Part shown: positions 55,721 to 64,000 of the stretch, one piece after another | Numbering within the stretch: position 1 is the stretch's first letter | How the letters are laid out: every line of letters starts with the position of its first letter | Position numbers and translations under genes: made by a program | The notes under the pieces: generated by a model | Told to the model about the DNA's origin: nothing | What the model saw: only the letters and a program-made list of their open reading frames with translations | Databases searched by the model: none | From: Pseudomonas sp. Irchel s3b2 | GTDB taxonomy: Bacteria > Pseudomonadota > Gammaproteobacteria > Pseudomonadales > Pseudomonadaceae | Assembly (NCBI RefSeq): GCF_900187445.1 | Contig: NZ_FYEB01000002.1 | Location: 151,511 to 215,510, forward strand | Reading direction: 5' to 3' | Length of the DNA: 64,000 nucleotides

Positions 55721-55816
55721 CCATCGCGAGCAGGCTCGCTCCCACAGTTTTTTTGGGTCGGTTTACAGGTTTGTGATCAGACCAAAACCCTGTAGGAGCG
55801 AGCTTGCTCGCGATGG
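55721..55816. repeat. REP pair (REPIN)
   Basis: CCATCGCGAGCAGGCTCGCT... (55721-55745) and TGTAGGAGCGAGCTTGCTCG (from 55791) form outward-to-inward inverted units after the MscS gene. The remainder up to 55950 shows no other feature. Confidence 0.82.
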
Positions 55817-55950
55817 CGGTCCGTCAGACGATGGGCCCTTCAAGCCATAAACACTGGTCGGCAGTCGCCATGTCCTGCAAAAATCGGTAGTCATCAGCCC
55901 AAAGGCGCATTAGCTTAGACGTCTGTCACGAGTCAGGGTCGAGGTGTGTG

Positions 55951-56583
55951 ATGTTGCTTCAAACATGGCTGGCATTTTTTGCCGCCTGCTGGGTGATCAG
56001 TCTTTCTCCCGGTGCCGGCGCCATTGCGTCGATGTCCAGCGGTTTGCGCTACGGTTTCTGGCGCGGTTACTGGAACGCCCTGGGTCTGCAACTGGGCTTG
56101 GCGTTGCAGATTGCGATTGTCGCTGCCGGTGTCGGTGCGATCCTTGCGGCCTCTGCCACGGCTTTCTATGCGATCAAATGGTTCGGCGTGGCCTACCTGG
56201 TCTATCTCGCGGTCAAGCAATGGCGCGCGCTGCCCAATGAAATGAGCGACGACGCAGCCGTACGGCAGATCGGCAAGCCGATGGCGCTGGTCTTCCGCGG
56301 TTTTCTGGTGAATGTCAGCAACCCCAAGGCCTTGGTGTTCATGCTCGCGGTGCTGCCGCAGTTCATTGATCCGCATGCACCGCTGGTGGCCCAGTACCTG
56401 ATCCTCGGCGTGACCATGATCTGTGTCGACCTGATCGTCATGGCCGGCTACACCGGGCTGGCGGCGAAGGTGCTGCGTTTGCTGCGTACGCCCAAACAGC
56501 AAAAACGCATGAACCGTACCTTTGCCGGGTTGTTCATTGGCGCGGCGGCGTTCATGGCGACCCTGCGTAAAGCGGCGGTGTAA
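55951..56583 (+). CDS. LysE/RhtB-family amino-acid exporter
   Basis: A 210-residue inner-membrane protein with six predicted helices. The RhtB signature SPGAGAIASMSSGLRYGFWRG is near 22-42 and VNVSNPKALVFMLAVLPQF is near 115-133. GAGG lies six bases before ATG 55951; a GTG codon directly precedes it. The substrate, probably an amino acid or homoserine-lactone-like compound, is unknown. Confidence 0.9.
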   Translation: MLLQTWLAFFAACWVISLSPGAGAIASMSSGLRYGFWRGYWNALGLQLGLALQIAIVAAGVGAILAASATAFYAIKWFGVAYLVYLAVKQWRALPNEMSDDAAVRQIGKPMALVFRGFLVNVSNPKALVFMLAVLPQFIDPHAPLVAQYLILGVTMICVDLIVMAGYTGLAAKVLRLLRTPKQQKRMNRTFAGLFIGAAAFMATLRKAAV

Positions 56584-56595
56584 AACCTTCAGGCA

Positions 56596-56623
56596 CAAAA
56601 AAGGCGACCTCTTCAGGTCGCCT
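56596..56623 (-). terminator. Intrinsic terminator, minus strand
   Basis: AGGCGACCT-cttc-AGGTCGCCT (56602-56623) has its T tract (six A on the plus strand, 56597-56602) on the minus-strand side, so it ends transcription of the LpoB-like cluster that runs toward it. Confidence 0.8.
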
Positions 56624-56735
56624 GATCGTTCCCATGCTCTGCGTGGGAATGCCTCAACGGACGCTCCGCGTTCGGCTCTTTGGGACGCAGAGCGTCCCTG
56701 GCTGCTGCATTCCCACGCGGAGCGTGGGAACGATC
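56624..56735. repeat. Long GTTCCCACGC...GCGTGGGAA palindromic repeat
   Basis: Begins GATCGTTCCCATGCTC and ends GCGTGGGAACGATC, with internal GACGCTC/GAGCGTC stems. Third member of the family also at 8053 and 62730. Confidence 0.87.
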
Positions 56736-56744
56736 AGAGCCTAC

Positions 56745-57488
56745 TCAGTGCAGAATCACCGGCGCCGTATCCCGCGGCGGGTCATTGCGCAATGGGGCTT
56801 GTCTCGGCTGCTCATAGCCACCGTCACCGAGCTGTTGGCTCAATTGCGCAGCCACATCCTCACCCAGAGCCTTTGACACATCACGTACCACCCGTGGGCG
56901 GTTCAGCGAAATCCTGATATCCCGACCATTCACCAGTTTGGTGTCCTGACCTTCACCCATCGCCGTGAAGGCCGAGGTGATCTCATAGGTCTTGGTGTTG
57001 ATCAGACTGAAATCCGCCACCAGCGTCAGCCCCAGCACCGCCGAATAGCTGTCGGTGTTGGCCAGCTCGGTCGTGTCGCGGGTGAAATCGATGTCCGACA
57101 CGGTGCCGAACAGCACATAGTCGGCACCCTTGAAACTGCCGGCCCTGATCCGCTTGATCACGTCATACACGTCACCTTTGGACGATGCCGTGTAAGGCGT
57201 GCCCTGCACCAGCTGGAACATGCCGGTGCGCAAAATCTCGCCCTTGATGTCGCCGGTGAATTTACGCAGTTCGCCTTGCTCGATGTAGCTGCTGGTTGCT
57301 TCGATTTCGTTGTAACTCGAAGAACCGCTGGCGCTGTAGTGATTCGCCTGGAAATTGCTCTGTGCCGAAACGATGTGGATGTATTGCTCCACTCGCTCTC
57401 GATACGCCAGATCCGTCACCGCGACTTTCGGGGCCGCTTGCACGCTGAACGCACAAGCCAGGGCCATCATGCCAATCCATGCGCGCAT
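56745..57488 (-). CDS. Exported CsgG/LpoB-like protein
   Basis: A 247-residue protein with a signal peptide ending AFSVQAA (about 20). The body has an LpoB/CsgG-like fold: PKVAVTDLAYRERV, ATSSYIEQGELRKFTGDIKGEILRTG, and GADYVLFGTVSDIDF. No lipobox Cys, so it should be soluble in the periplasm. Starts 3 bp after lpoB-like gene stop. Function inferred only from family. Confidence 0.75.
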   Translation of the reverse strand: MRAWIGMMALACAFSVQAAPKVAVTDLAYRERVEQYIHIVSAQSNFQANHYSASGSSSYNEIEATSSYIEQGELRKFTGDIKGEILRTGMFQLVQGTPYTASSKGDVYDVIKRIRAGSFKGADYVLFGTVSDIDFTRDTTELANTDSYSAVLGLTLVADFSLINTKTYEITSAFTAMGEGQDTKLVNGRDIRISLNRPRVVRDVSKALGEDVAAQLSQQLGDGGYEQPRQAPLRNDPPRDTAPVILH

Positions 57489-57491
57489 CGC

Positions 57492-58079
57492 TTAACGCTC
57501 CGTGGTTTTGCGGATCTCTTTTTCGTCCATCCATTCGGCCAGACCGCTTTCAACGTCGATCAATTGCAGGCTGAATTTGTAGAAGACATCCTTGTAATCG
57601 CTGCTGCGCTTGACGATCGAGCTGATCGAGCCTTCGATGCGATACCGGGCAGCGATCATGTTGCCAGTCTTGGCCACGGTGCTTTTCTTGTACAGGCCGC
57701 TCTGGTTTTGCAGCTTGAGCTGGTCGACCTGGCTCTGCATCGCAGTGTTGTCGCTGGCGAAGCGGGCAACGCCGGTTTTCATCAGCTGGGTCTTGATGCT
57801 GGTGGTGATTTCGCGGGTGTCGATGTACTCGCTGGTCTTGTTCTTCACGTCGTAGACCTGAACCACCGGACGGCCTTGCAGGATGCCGGACTGGGCCAGG
57901 GAGCGGGTCATGGATTCTGCGATCATCTGCAGGTCAGTAGAACCGAACTCGTTGGTCACGGTTTCCACGGCTTTGGTGTCGCCGTAGCTGATGTTTTTGC
58001 TGCCCAGCGTTGGCGAAGTATTGGCGCAACCGCTGGCCAGGAGGGCGATGACGGCGATGAACGAAAAGCGTGCAAACAT
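57492..58079 (-). CDS. LpoB-like penicillin-binding protein activator lipoprotein
   Basis: A 195-residue lipoprotein with lipobox LLASGC (acylated Cys about 18) and an LpoB domain (about 30-190: FGSTDLQMIAESMTRSL, GRPVVQVYDVKNKTSEYIDT, ARYRIEGSIS). E. coli LpoB activates PBP1b from the outer membrane; Pseudomonas PBP1b is known to use a different activator, LpoP, so the role here may differ. In a cluster with YcfL-like gene, as ycfL-lpoB in E. coli. Confidence 0.85.
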   Translation of the reverse strand: MFARFSFIAVIALLASGCANTSPTLGSKNISYGDTKAVETVTNEFGSTDLQMIAESMTRSLAQSGILQGRPVVQVYDVKNKTSEYIDTREITTSIKTQLMKTGVARFASDNTAMQSQVDQLKLQNQSGLYKKSTVAKTGNMIAARYRIEGSISSIVKRSSDYKDVFYKFSLQLIDVESGLAEWMDEKEIRKTTER

Positions 58080-58118
58080 GGGAATGCTCTCTAGAACTGA
58101 ACGAATAGGGTATCGGGC

Positions 58119-58490
58119 TTAAGGCGTTTTGATTTCGAGGCGGAAATCCACGGCTTTGGCGGTTGGCGCAATGGCCTGAATGAAACGGGTCTGCTCGCCG
58201 TACATCATCTGGCTTTTCCAGGTTTCCTCTTCGGCAACCGGGAAGCCTTCAGGGCCGAGCCAGGCAAAACGGTAGTAGAAGGTTTTGTTGTTGTAGCTGG
58301 TGTTGCTCAGCTGCGCATTGACCGTCATAAAACCGTTTTCCCGGGCCACGCGCATGGCGCCGACCACGATGTTCTTGAGCTTGCCCATGGCCACGACCTT
58401 GCTGGCAGCGCTGCCTGGCTCCGGCGGTGGCGGGGTGGCGCAGCCGGCCAGCAAGGCCAGGGCGACGACAGGGATGAATTTGAAGCGCAT
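58119..58490 (-). CDS. YcfL-family lipoprotein (DUF1425)
   Basis: A 123-residue lipoprotein with lipobox LLAGC (Cys about 16) followed by a Pro-rich linker and the YcfL domain (NAQLSNTSYNNKTFYYRFAWLGPEGFPV). In E. coli ycfL lies directly upstream of lpoB, as here. Function unknown. Confidence 0.85.
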   Translation of the reverse strand: MRFKFIPVVALALLAGCATPPPPEPGSAASKVVAMGKLKNIVVGAMRVARENGFMTVNAQLSNTSYNNKTFYYRFAWLGPEGFPVAEEETWKSQMMYGEQTRFIQAIAPTAKAVDFRLEIKTP

Positions 58491-58505
58491 GCAAAGACTC
58501 CGTTC

Positions 58506-59900
58506 TTAAGGTTGTTTGAGGCTGGCCACGGTGGTCGGGTTGGCGCTCGGGATCACGTGCGCAGCCAGGCCGCTGGCGAATACTTGATTGCCCACGGCGC
58601 GCAGGGTGATGACTTGAAAGCGCTTATCGACGGTGACCTTGACCACTGAGCCACCCACGGCGCTCGGCAACGTGACGTGGTGCTCGCCTTTCTTCAAACG
58701 CAGACGCACCACCTGAGTGTTATCCGGCAGCGTGCGCCACGTACGGGTATCGGCACCTTCGAGTACGGCTGAAGTGATGCCCACCGCAAGGCCCGCCAGC
58801 GGGTTGGTTTCGTTGATCTGCTTCTGTGCCACGCCACGGGTGATTGCCCGCACGGTAGTGCGCAGGATGATGCCCGGCATGTCATCACGCAGCGCGCGAC
58901 GGGACATGGCAGTGGTGCTGTTGAGTTGGGTCAGGTTCAGCTGCTGACCGTCTACGCCGATCTGGGCGAAGGCGGCAGTGGAGGTATCCGGTTTGATGAC
59001 CGGGAACGACAGCGGCGTGATCACCACGTTGTTGCTGATTGGCAATGGCAGCGGAATGCGGATCGAGTCGCGGGACGGCGCCAGACCGCTTTGCACGACG
59101 ATCAGGATGTCGCTGTCCTCGTCCTTGACGGGTTTGTCGAGATTCACCAGTGCCTGTTCCAGCAGCGGCGTGTTCGGGAGCAGTTCGATGGCCTTGCGAT
59201 AACCTGGCGCCGCCAGATCTTTTTCACCCAGGGCTTCATAGACGAAGCCGGCCAGGTAATGGCTGAACGCACTCTGGTAGCTGTTTTTCAGGCTGACCAC
59301 TTCCGGCGCGTCAAGGCTGGCCACCGGATAACCCTGAAGATCCTTGTACTGGGTTTTGACGCCTTCTTTCTCGGCTTGCTCTTCGCTCTTGAGGTATTCC
59401 TTGTCGCGCAGGTCGGCAATTACCGCTTCACGCTCGTGAGTCTTCTTGATTGCGGTGCGCGCGCCGTCGAAGTCGTTCACTGCCAGCAGGTTGAGGGCCA
59501 TCTGGGTGGTCAGCATGACTTTTTCGTAGTCATAGCCTTCGTAACGACGGACCTTGTCGTTGACCAGGAAGCTGCCGAATTGAGCCAGGTACTTGGCGGT
59601 GTCGAGCTTGACCGCGTCTTCCCACTTGCCCACCACCTGATCGGCACTGGTCCAGGCGTTCTGGCTGCCGGACAAATCGCCCTTGGCGCGCAACAGTTCG
59701 CCTTTCTCGAAGTAATAGAGCAGGTCTTTGTCTTTGCTGGTGTTGTTCTTTTCCAGCAGGGTCAATGCGGCGTCGATGTTGCCGGAAGCCAGTTGCTGAT
59801 TGGTTTGTGCAAGTTCCGAGTCGTAGTTACGAAAGGCCGAGCAGCCGGAAAGCAACGTGACGGCGCTGAGCGCGATCAAGATTGGGGCACGGAATGCCAT
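58506..59900 (-). CDS. COG3014-family lipoprotein
   Basis: A 464-residue protein from ATG 59900 (MAFRAPILIALSAVTLLSGC), with lipobox LLSGC (Cys 20), TPR-like helices (about 30-260) and a C-terminal beta domain (about 280-460). It is first in the minus-strand cluster COG3014, YcfL-like, LpoB-like, CsgG/LpoB-like, with gaps of 15, 39 and 3 bp. Function unknown; probably outer-membrane anchored and linked to the envelope. Confidence 0.8.
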   Translation of the reverse strand: MAFRAPILIALSAVTLLSGCSAFRNYDSELAQTNQQLASGNIDAALTLLEKNNTSKDKDLLYYFEKGELLRAKGDLSGSQNAWTSADQVVGKWEDAVKLDTAKYLAQFGSFLVNDKVRRYEGYDYEKVMLTTQMALNLLAVNDFDGARTAIKKTHEREAVIADLRDKEYLKSEEQAEKEGVKTQYKDLQGYPVASLDAPEVVSLKNSYQSAFSHYLAGFVYEALGEKDLAAPGYRKAIELLPNTPLLEQALVNLDKPVKDEDSDILIVVQSGLAPSRDSIRIPLPLPISNNVVITPLSFPVIKPDTSTAAFAQIGVDGQQLNLTQLNSTTAMSRRALRDDMPGIILRTTVRAITRGVAQKQINETNPLAGLAVGITSAVLEGADTRTWRTLPDNTQVVRLRLKKGEHHVTLPSAVGGSVVKVTVDKRFQVITLRAVGNQVFASGLAAHVIPSANPTTVASLKQP

Positions 59901-60230
59901 AGGGGTACGTCTTCCCTGAATATAAGCAGCCACGTGCTGGTCGGGCTGTTGGGACCTATCGACAGGGAGACTGGCGTCCTGCCAATTCCTCATAAGAAGA
60001 GGAGCTTAAATGCCGAATTGCAATAACGATGGCGCGGCATTATAGACAGGGATGATGGCTATGTAATGGCTTTTTAATTGCACATTTTCAGGGTGGTGCC
60101 ATTACTTGTTGCAAACCTGAAGCAACCGACTGTGGGTCGTCATCACAAAAATCCAAACACAACAAAGCTTGAGTGAAACTCATTGAGAGTGAACAATGTG
60201 TTACTTCGTATTTCCATTTGAGATTTATTC
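59901..60230. other. AT-rich intergenic region between the LpoB-like cluster and the FTR1 gene
   Basis: This 330-bp divergent control region is more AT-rich than its surroundings (for example around 60050-60090 and 60140-60230). No convincing Fur box, terminator or small ORF was recognised by eye. Confidence 0.5.
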
Positions 60231-62129
60231 ATGACTGCCTCCTCTCGTTTTCTGGCGTGGCTCGTGCTGCCGATGATCGCGTTCTGCAGCTTCAATGCGC
60301 TGGCCGAAACTTCGGAAGGTGCACCCAAGGCCTTGCATTTGCTCGATTACATTGGCGCCGATTACCCGGCGACGGTCGAGGCGGGCAAGGTCATCGATGA
60401 GTCCGAGTACCGCGAACAGCAGGAATTCCTCAAGGTGCTGCAAGGTTTGATCGTCGATTTGCCGGCCAAACCTGAACGCGAAGAGCTGGAGCAAGGCGTC
60501 AGTAGTCTTGGCGCTGCAATCGCCGCTCGCAAAGATGGCGCAGACGTCGCCCGTCAGGCGCGGCAGCTGGGGGCAAAACTGGCGGTGACCTATGAAGTCA
60601 GCCAGGCTCCGGTCATCACCCCGGACCCGACCCGCGGCGCGCCGCTGTATGCCCAGCAATGTTCGGTGTGCCATGGCGATGCGGGAGCCGGTGATGGCCC
60701 GGCAGGTGTCGGCATGACGCCACCACCGGCCAATCTGCGCGATGCCGTGCGACTGGACCGTCTGAGCCTCTATGCGATCTACAACACGCTTGGCATGGGC
60801 GTCGAAGGCACCGACATGCCGGCCTTCGCCGATCAGCTGGATGATCGCCAACGTTGGGACCTGGCGACCTATATCGCCAGCTTCAGTGCCGATCCGGCCG
60901 CGGCAAAATCCGAGAAAACCTACAACATCGCCGACCTGGCACGTCAGACGCCAGCCGAAGTGCAGGCCGCCGAAGGTCCGCAAGCAGCCGCGACTTTCCG
61001 TGCGCAACGGGCGCAACCGCCGCAGGTCAAGCGTGGCCCGGGGCAGTTGCTGGATTACACGGCGGCCACCTTGGACAAAAGCATCGCAGCCTACCGCGCC
61101 GGCGATCACGATCAGGCCTACGACCTGTCGGTAGCGGCGTACCTGGAAGGCTTCGAGCTGGTCGAAAGCTCCCTGGACAATGTCGACGCCAACGTGCGCA
61201 AAGACACCGAGAAGTCCCTGATGGCTTACCGTCAGTCGTTGCAGGACGGTTTGCCGGTGACCCAGGCCGAGCAGCGTCTGGAGGCGGCCAAAGCCAAATT
61301 GAAAGAGTCCGCTGGTCTGCTCGGCAGTGATGGCTTGAGCTGGTCGCTGAGCTACATTTCCGGTCTGTTGATTCTGTTGCGAGAAGGTCTGGAAGCGATT
61401 CTGGTGCTCGCGGCGATCCTCGCATTCCTGCGTAATACCGGTCAGCAATCGGCGGTGCGCAGCGTCAACATCGGTTGGGGGCTTGCGCTGCTGGCCGGGT
61501 TGGCGACCTGGGCGGTGGCGGCATATGTGATTGACGTCAGCGGTGCCCAGCGTGAACTGCTGGAAGGTGCGACGGCGTTGTTTGCCAGTGTCATGGTGCT
61601 CTGGCTTGGCGTGTGGATGCACGACCGTCGCCACGCAGCGGCCTGGCAGGATTACATCAAGAGCAGCCTGGTGAGTGGCGGCGGGCGTTTCGGGTTTGCG
61701 ATCCTGGCGTTCTTCTCGGTGTATCGCGAGCTGTTCGAAGTGATCCTGTTTTACGAAACCCTGTGGTTGCAGGCCGGGCCGGCAGGACACAACGCCGTCA
61801 TGGCGGGCGGGGCGACGGCGCTGGTATTGCTGATCGGTCTGGCCTGGGTGATTCTGCGTGGTTCGGCGAAATTGCCGCTGGCGTTGTTCTTCGGCATCAA
61901 TGCCGGGCTGCTGTGCGCGTTGTCGGTGGTGTTTGCCGGCCATGGCGTGAAAGCGTTGCAGGAAGCCGGGATCTTTGGCACGCGGCCGGTGCCGTTCTTT
62001 GACTTCGACTGGCTGGGGATTCACGCTGATGCTTATTCGCTGAGTGCTCAGGCCGTGGCGATCATTGCGATCATCGTGCTGTACAGCCGTAGCCGGATGG
62101 CCGAGAAGCGTAGGGTGTCGGCTTCTTAA
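60231..62129 (+). CDS. Cytochrome c-FTR1 iron permease fusion protein
   Basis: A 632-residue membrane protein with signal peptide (ending NALAE), a periplasmic region with a class I cytochrome c domain (CSVCH at 144-148, Met ligand in GTDMPAFADQ), a helical linker, and a C-terminal FTR1 permease domain (about 375-625) with about seven helices. The iron-binding REGLE motif lies near 383 and a second YRELFE motif near 502. Probably a Fe(II) oxidizing/importing system in which the haem domain replaces a separate oxidase. Confidence 0.88.
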   Translation: MTASSRFLAWLVLPMIAFCSFNALAETSEGAPKALHLLDYIGADYPATVEAGKVIDESEYREQQEFLKVLQGLIVDLPAKPEREELEQGVSSLGAAIAARKDGADVARQARQLGAKLAVTYEVSQAPVITPDPTRGAPLYAQQCSVCHGDAGAGDGPAGVGMTPPPANLRDAVRLDRLSLYAIYNTLGMGVEGTDMPAFADQLDDRQRWDLATYIASFSADPAAAKSEKTYNIADLARQTPAEVQAAEGPQAAATFRAQRAQPPQVKRGPGQLLDYTAATLDKSIAAYRAGDHDQAYDLSVAAYLEGFELVESSLDNVDANVRKDTEKSLMAYRQSLQDGLPVTQAEQRLEAAKAKLKESAGLLGSDGLSWSLSYISGLLILLREGLEAILVLAAILAFLRNTGQQSAVRSVNIGWGLALLAGLATWAVAAYVIDVSGAQRELLEGATALFASVMVLWLGVWMHDRRHAAAWQDYIKSSLVSGGGRFGFAILAFFSVYRELFEVILFYETLWLQAGPAGHNAVMAGGATALVLLIGLAWVILRGSAKLPLALFFGINAGLLCALSVVFAGHGVKALQEAGIFGTRPVPFFDFDWLGIHADAYSLSAQAVAIIAIIVLYSRSRMAEKRRVSAS

Positions 62130-62149
62130 AAGCATTCGCTGCGCTCATA

Positions 62150-62238
62150 TTCGCGGGCAAGCCTCGCTCCTACAGGTCCGTGTCGTGTGCATATTCCGCG
62201 AACGATATAAATCCGTAGGAGCGAGGCTTGCCCGCGAA
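62150..62238. repeat. REP pair (REPIN)
   Basis: TTCGCGGGCAAGCCTCGCTCC (from 62150) and GTAGGAGCGAGGCTTGCCC (to 62238) form inverted units directly after the FTR1 gene; the right arm ends 23 bp before the next start. Confidence 0.88.
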
Positions 62239-62260
62239 GCTTTTTGGAGAGGAAAACACA

Positions 62261-62716
62261 ATGCGCGTATGGATCGATGCCGACGCTTGCCCTCGGGCAG
62301 CCAAGGATCTGGTGGTGAAGTTCGCCCTCAAGCGCCAGTTCGAAGTGGTGCTGGTGGCCGGTCAGCCACAGATCAAACCGGGCCTCGCGCTGGTGAAGCT
62401 GATCGTGGTGCCCAGCGGTCCGGATGCCGCCGATGATTATCTGGTGGAATACGCGGTGCCGGGTGAATTGGTGATTTGCAGCGATGTGCCGCTGGCGGAC
62501 CGGCTGGTGAAGAAAGGCGTTGCGGCGCTGGACCCACGGGGCAAGGAGTTCGATGCGCAGAACATGGGCGATCGACTGGCGGTGCGTAACCTGTTCACCG
62601 ATCTGCGCGAGCAGGGTCAGATGAGTGGCGGACCAGCGCCGTTCGGCGATCGCGAGAAGCAGGCGTTCGCCAATGCGCTGGATCGGATACTTACCCGGTT
62701 GTCGGGCAGGTCTTAA
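62261..62716 (+). CDS. YaiI/YqxD family protein (DUF188)
   Basis: A 151-residue PIN-like-fold protein of the UPF0178 family. It starts MRVWIDADACPRAAKDLV at ATG 62261 (GGAGAGGA upstream), with acidic motifs DADACP (6-11), SGPDAADDYLVE (about 63-74) and CSDVPLADRLV (about 84-94). A nuclease role is possible from the fold but unproven. Confidence 0.92.
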   Translation: MRVWIDADACPRAAKDLVVKFALKRQFEVVLVAGQPQIKPGLALVKLIVVPSGPDAADDYLVEYAVPGELVICSDVPLADRLVKKGVAALDPRGKEFDAQNMGDRLAVRNLFTDLREQGQMSGGPAPFGDREKQAFANALDRILTRLSGRS

Positions 62717-62729
62717 GCCAGGTATTAAT

Positions 62730-62834
62730 GATCGTTCCCACGCTCCGCGTGGGAATGCCTCAATGGACGCTCTGCGTCCGCTTTGGAACGCAGAGCGTCC
62801 CGGCTGCATTCCCACGCGGAGCATGGGAACGATC
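62730..62834. repeat. Long GTTCCCACGC...GCGTGGGAA palindromic repeat
   Basis: Starts GATCGTTCCCACGCTC, ends GCATGGGAACGATC with the same internal GACGCTC/GAGCGTC stems as the copies at 8053 and 56624. Between convergent DUF188 and elbB genes. Confidence 0.87.
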
Positions 62835-62839
62835 AGGTC

Positions 62840-63508
62840 TCAGGCATCGTTTTCGTGGGTCAGTTCCAGTACGCGGTCGACCAGTTTGTTGATGCCGGAA
62901 GCGGCCTCGCTGATCGATTGCGCCAGCATGTACGCCGGAGTGCTCACCAGCTTGCGCGCCTTGTCTTCGACGATGTCGGTGACTGCGCACTCGGCATGGG
63001 TGGCGCCCATCTTGTTCATCGCGGCGGCAGTATCGGCATCGTTGCCGATGGTACAGGTCACACCCGGGCCGTAGATCTTGGCCGCCAGGGCCGGCGAGAT
63101 GCAGATCAGCCCCACCGGTTTGCCAGCCTCGGCGAACGCTTCGGTCAACGCCAGGACGTCAGGCTGAACGCTGCATCCGGCGCCTTCGACGGCAAAGTTC
63201 GACAGGTTCTTGGCCGATCCGAATCCGCCGGGAACAATCAGCGCATCGAAGTCTTCGACGCTGGCTTCACGGATATCCTTGATGTTGCCCCGGGCGATCC
63301 GTGCCGATTCCACCAGCACGTTGCGCGCCTCGGGCATTTCTTCGCCGGTCAGGTGGTTGATCACATGCAATTGCGCGATATTGGGTGCGAAACACTGCAC
63401 CTGGGCGCCGCGCTGGTCCAGCCGCAGCAGGGTGATCACGCTTTCGTGGATCTCGGCGCCGTCGTACACGCCGCAGCCGGAAAGGATCACTGCAATTTTT
63501 TTGCTCAT
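62840..63508 (-). CDS. elbB: ElbB-type glyoxalase (DJ-1/PfpI superfamily)
   Basis: A 222-residue isoprenoid-biosynthesis-associated protein ElbB; E. coli ElbB shows weak glyoxalase III activity. Conserved parts are ILSGCGVYDGAEIHE (8-22), LIVPGGFGSAKNLSNFA (about 90-106), the nucleophile-elbow LICISPALAA with Cys, and NDADTAAAMNKMGA. Start MSKKIAVILSG. Confidence 0.93.
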   Translation of the reverse strand: MSKKIAVILSGCGVYDGAEIHESVITLLRLDQRGAQVQCFAPNIAQLHVINHLTGEEMPEARNVLVESARIARGNIKDIREASVEDFDALIVPGGFGSAKNLSNFAVEGAGCSVQPDVLALTEAFAEAGKPVGLICISPALAAKIYGPGVTCTIGNDADTAAAMNKMGATHAECAVTDIVEDKARKLVSTPAYMLAQSISEAASGINKLVDRVLELTHENDA

Positions 63509-63622
63509 GGGCTTTTCTCCAGATTCATGGCGTTAAATGTCCACTAATTTGTCACTCGTTGCCATAGGGTTAATACGCGGCTACACCTAATCTCTGCTGA
63601 ACGATTCTGATCAGGGCGCGTC

Positions 63623-64000
63623 ATGGACTTCATTCTGTATGCGGTGCCGTTTTTCTTTGTGCTGATTGCGGTCGAGTTGCTGGCCGACCGTTGGCGCGGA
63701 GTGAACAATTACCGCGTGGCAGACGCGATCAACAGCGTCAGCACTGGTGTGCTGTCGACTACCACGGGCCTGTTGACCAAAGGCGTCGGCCTGGTGACTT
63801 ATGCCTTCGCCCTGAAGCACCTGGCCTTGATCGAGCTGTCAGCCGACAGTGTCTGGGTCTGGGTGTTTGCTTTCATCTTCTACGACTTCTGCTACTACTG
63901 GCTGCACCGCATGGGCCACGAACGCAACATCCTCTGGGCCGCCCACTCGGTGCATCATCAGAGCGAGGATTACAACCTCTCCACGGCCTTGCGCCAGACC
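63623..64000 (+). CDS. Sterol desaturase family protein (5' part, runs off window)
   Basis: The first 126 codons of a membrane di-iron hydroxylase/desaturase. The frame from ATG 63623 reads MDFILYAVPFFFVLIAVELL, with membrane helices near 1-20, 45-65 and 80-100 and the histidine boxes HRMGHE (about 102-107) and HSVHHQ (about 115-120) expected for the fatty-acid-hydroxylase superfamily. Substrate unknown; 3' end beyond the window. Confidence 0.85.
   Translation, partial: MDFILYAVPFFFVLIAVELLADRWRGVNNYRVADAINSVSTGVLSTTTGLLTKGVGLVTYAFALKHLALIELSADSVWVWVFAFIFYDFCYYWLHRMGHERNILWAAHSVHHQSEDYNLSTALRQT

Noticed and set aside
60225..62135. 636-codon minus-strand ORF opposite the FTR1 gene
   Set aside because: Antisense shadow of a well-supported fusion protein; composition is His/Arg/Gln-rich without motifs.

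Overview
The window is a chromosomal segment of a Pseudomonas, most probably of the P. fluorescens group. Gene order matches, as far as I remember it, the conserved core from recG/oxyR through the dad and pau loci, xpt-rep, glnK-amtB, xerC-dapF-lysA, cyaA, argH-algR-hemCD, algQ-algP to elbB. GC content is high, codon use is uniform, and intergenic regions are full of the short palindromic REP/REPIN-type repeats typical of fluorescent pseudomonads. No rRNA, tRNA, CRISPR array or prophage was seen. Long ORFs antisense to real genes are common here and were treated as shadows.

Layout. 1-4.7 kb (mostly minus): 5' part of recG, oxyR, then the TonB energy module exbB-exbD-tonB. 4.9-6.2 kb: an SDR-family gene followed by two collapsed insertion-sequence remnants. 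6.2-12.9 kb: amine and D-alanine catabolism (PauB-like oxidase, CxxCxxCC protein, Lrp/DadR, dadA, RidA-like, dadX, PauR-like regulator) and a cytochrome c5. 13-17.3 kb: an acetyl-CoA hydrolase/transferase, then a less conserved stretch with a strongly structured leader, a small DUF6124-like protein and a stand-alone PheS-like synthetase paralogue. 17.3-27.3 kb: xpt, rep, a GGDEF/EAL protein, a MATE exporter, a LysR regulator, a secreted aldose-epimerase-like protein and comM. 27.7-31.2 kb: ubiK, glnK-amtB, a YjbQ protein and sutA.

31.3-36 kb is a minus-strand series lptM-lysA-dapF-DUF484-xerC-yigB, covering lysine and peptidoglycan precursor synthesis, chromosome dimer resolution and LPS-translocon maturation. 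36.2-42.2 kb holds cyaY, a DUF1289 gene, rnk with a terminator-type leader, cyaA, small genes and a GST. 42.3-49.1 kb has argH (minus) divergent from algR, hemC, hemD, hemX and hemY (haem synthesis). 49.5-56.6 kb has dsbB/dsbH, algQ, an FKBP isomerase, algP, a TIGR02444 gene, an ABC-F protein, a small MscS protein and a LysE exporter. 56.7-60 kb is a minus-strand cluster of four exported proteins related to LpoB. The end holds a cytochrome c-FTR1 permease, a DUF188 protein, elbB and the start of a sterol-desaturase-family gene.

The least ordinary signals are: the two IS ghosts at 5.77-6.20 kb, one of them with both ends nearly joined and a 3-bp target duplication; the structured leader and PheS-like orphan at 15.1-17.1 kb; the absence of the AlgZ/FimS kinase upstream of algR; a good terminator between ridA and dadX; and the four-gene LpoB-like cluster. 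Starts were chosen from ribosome-binding sites and family lengths and may differ from the longest ORF.
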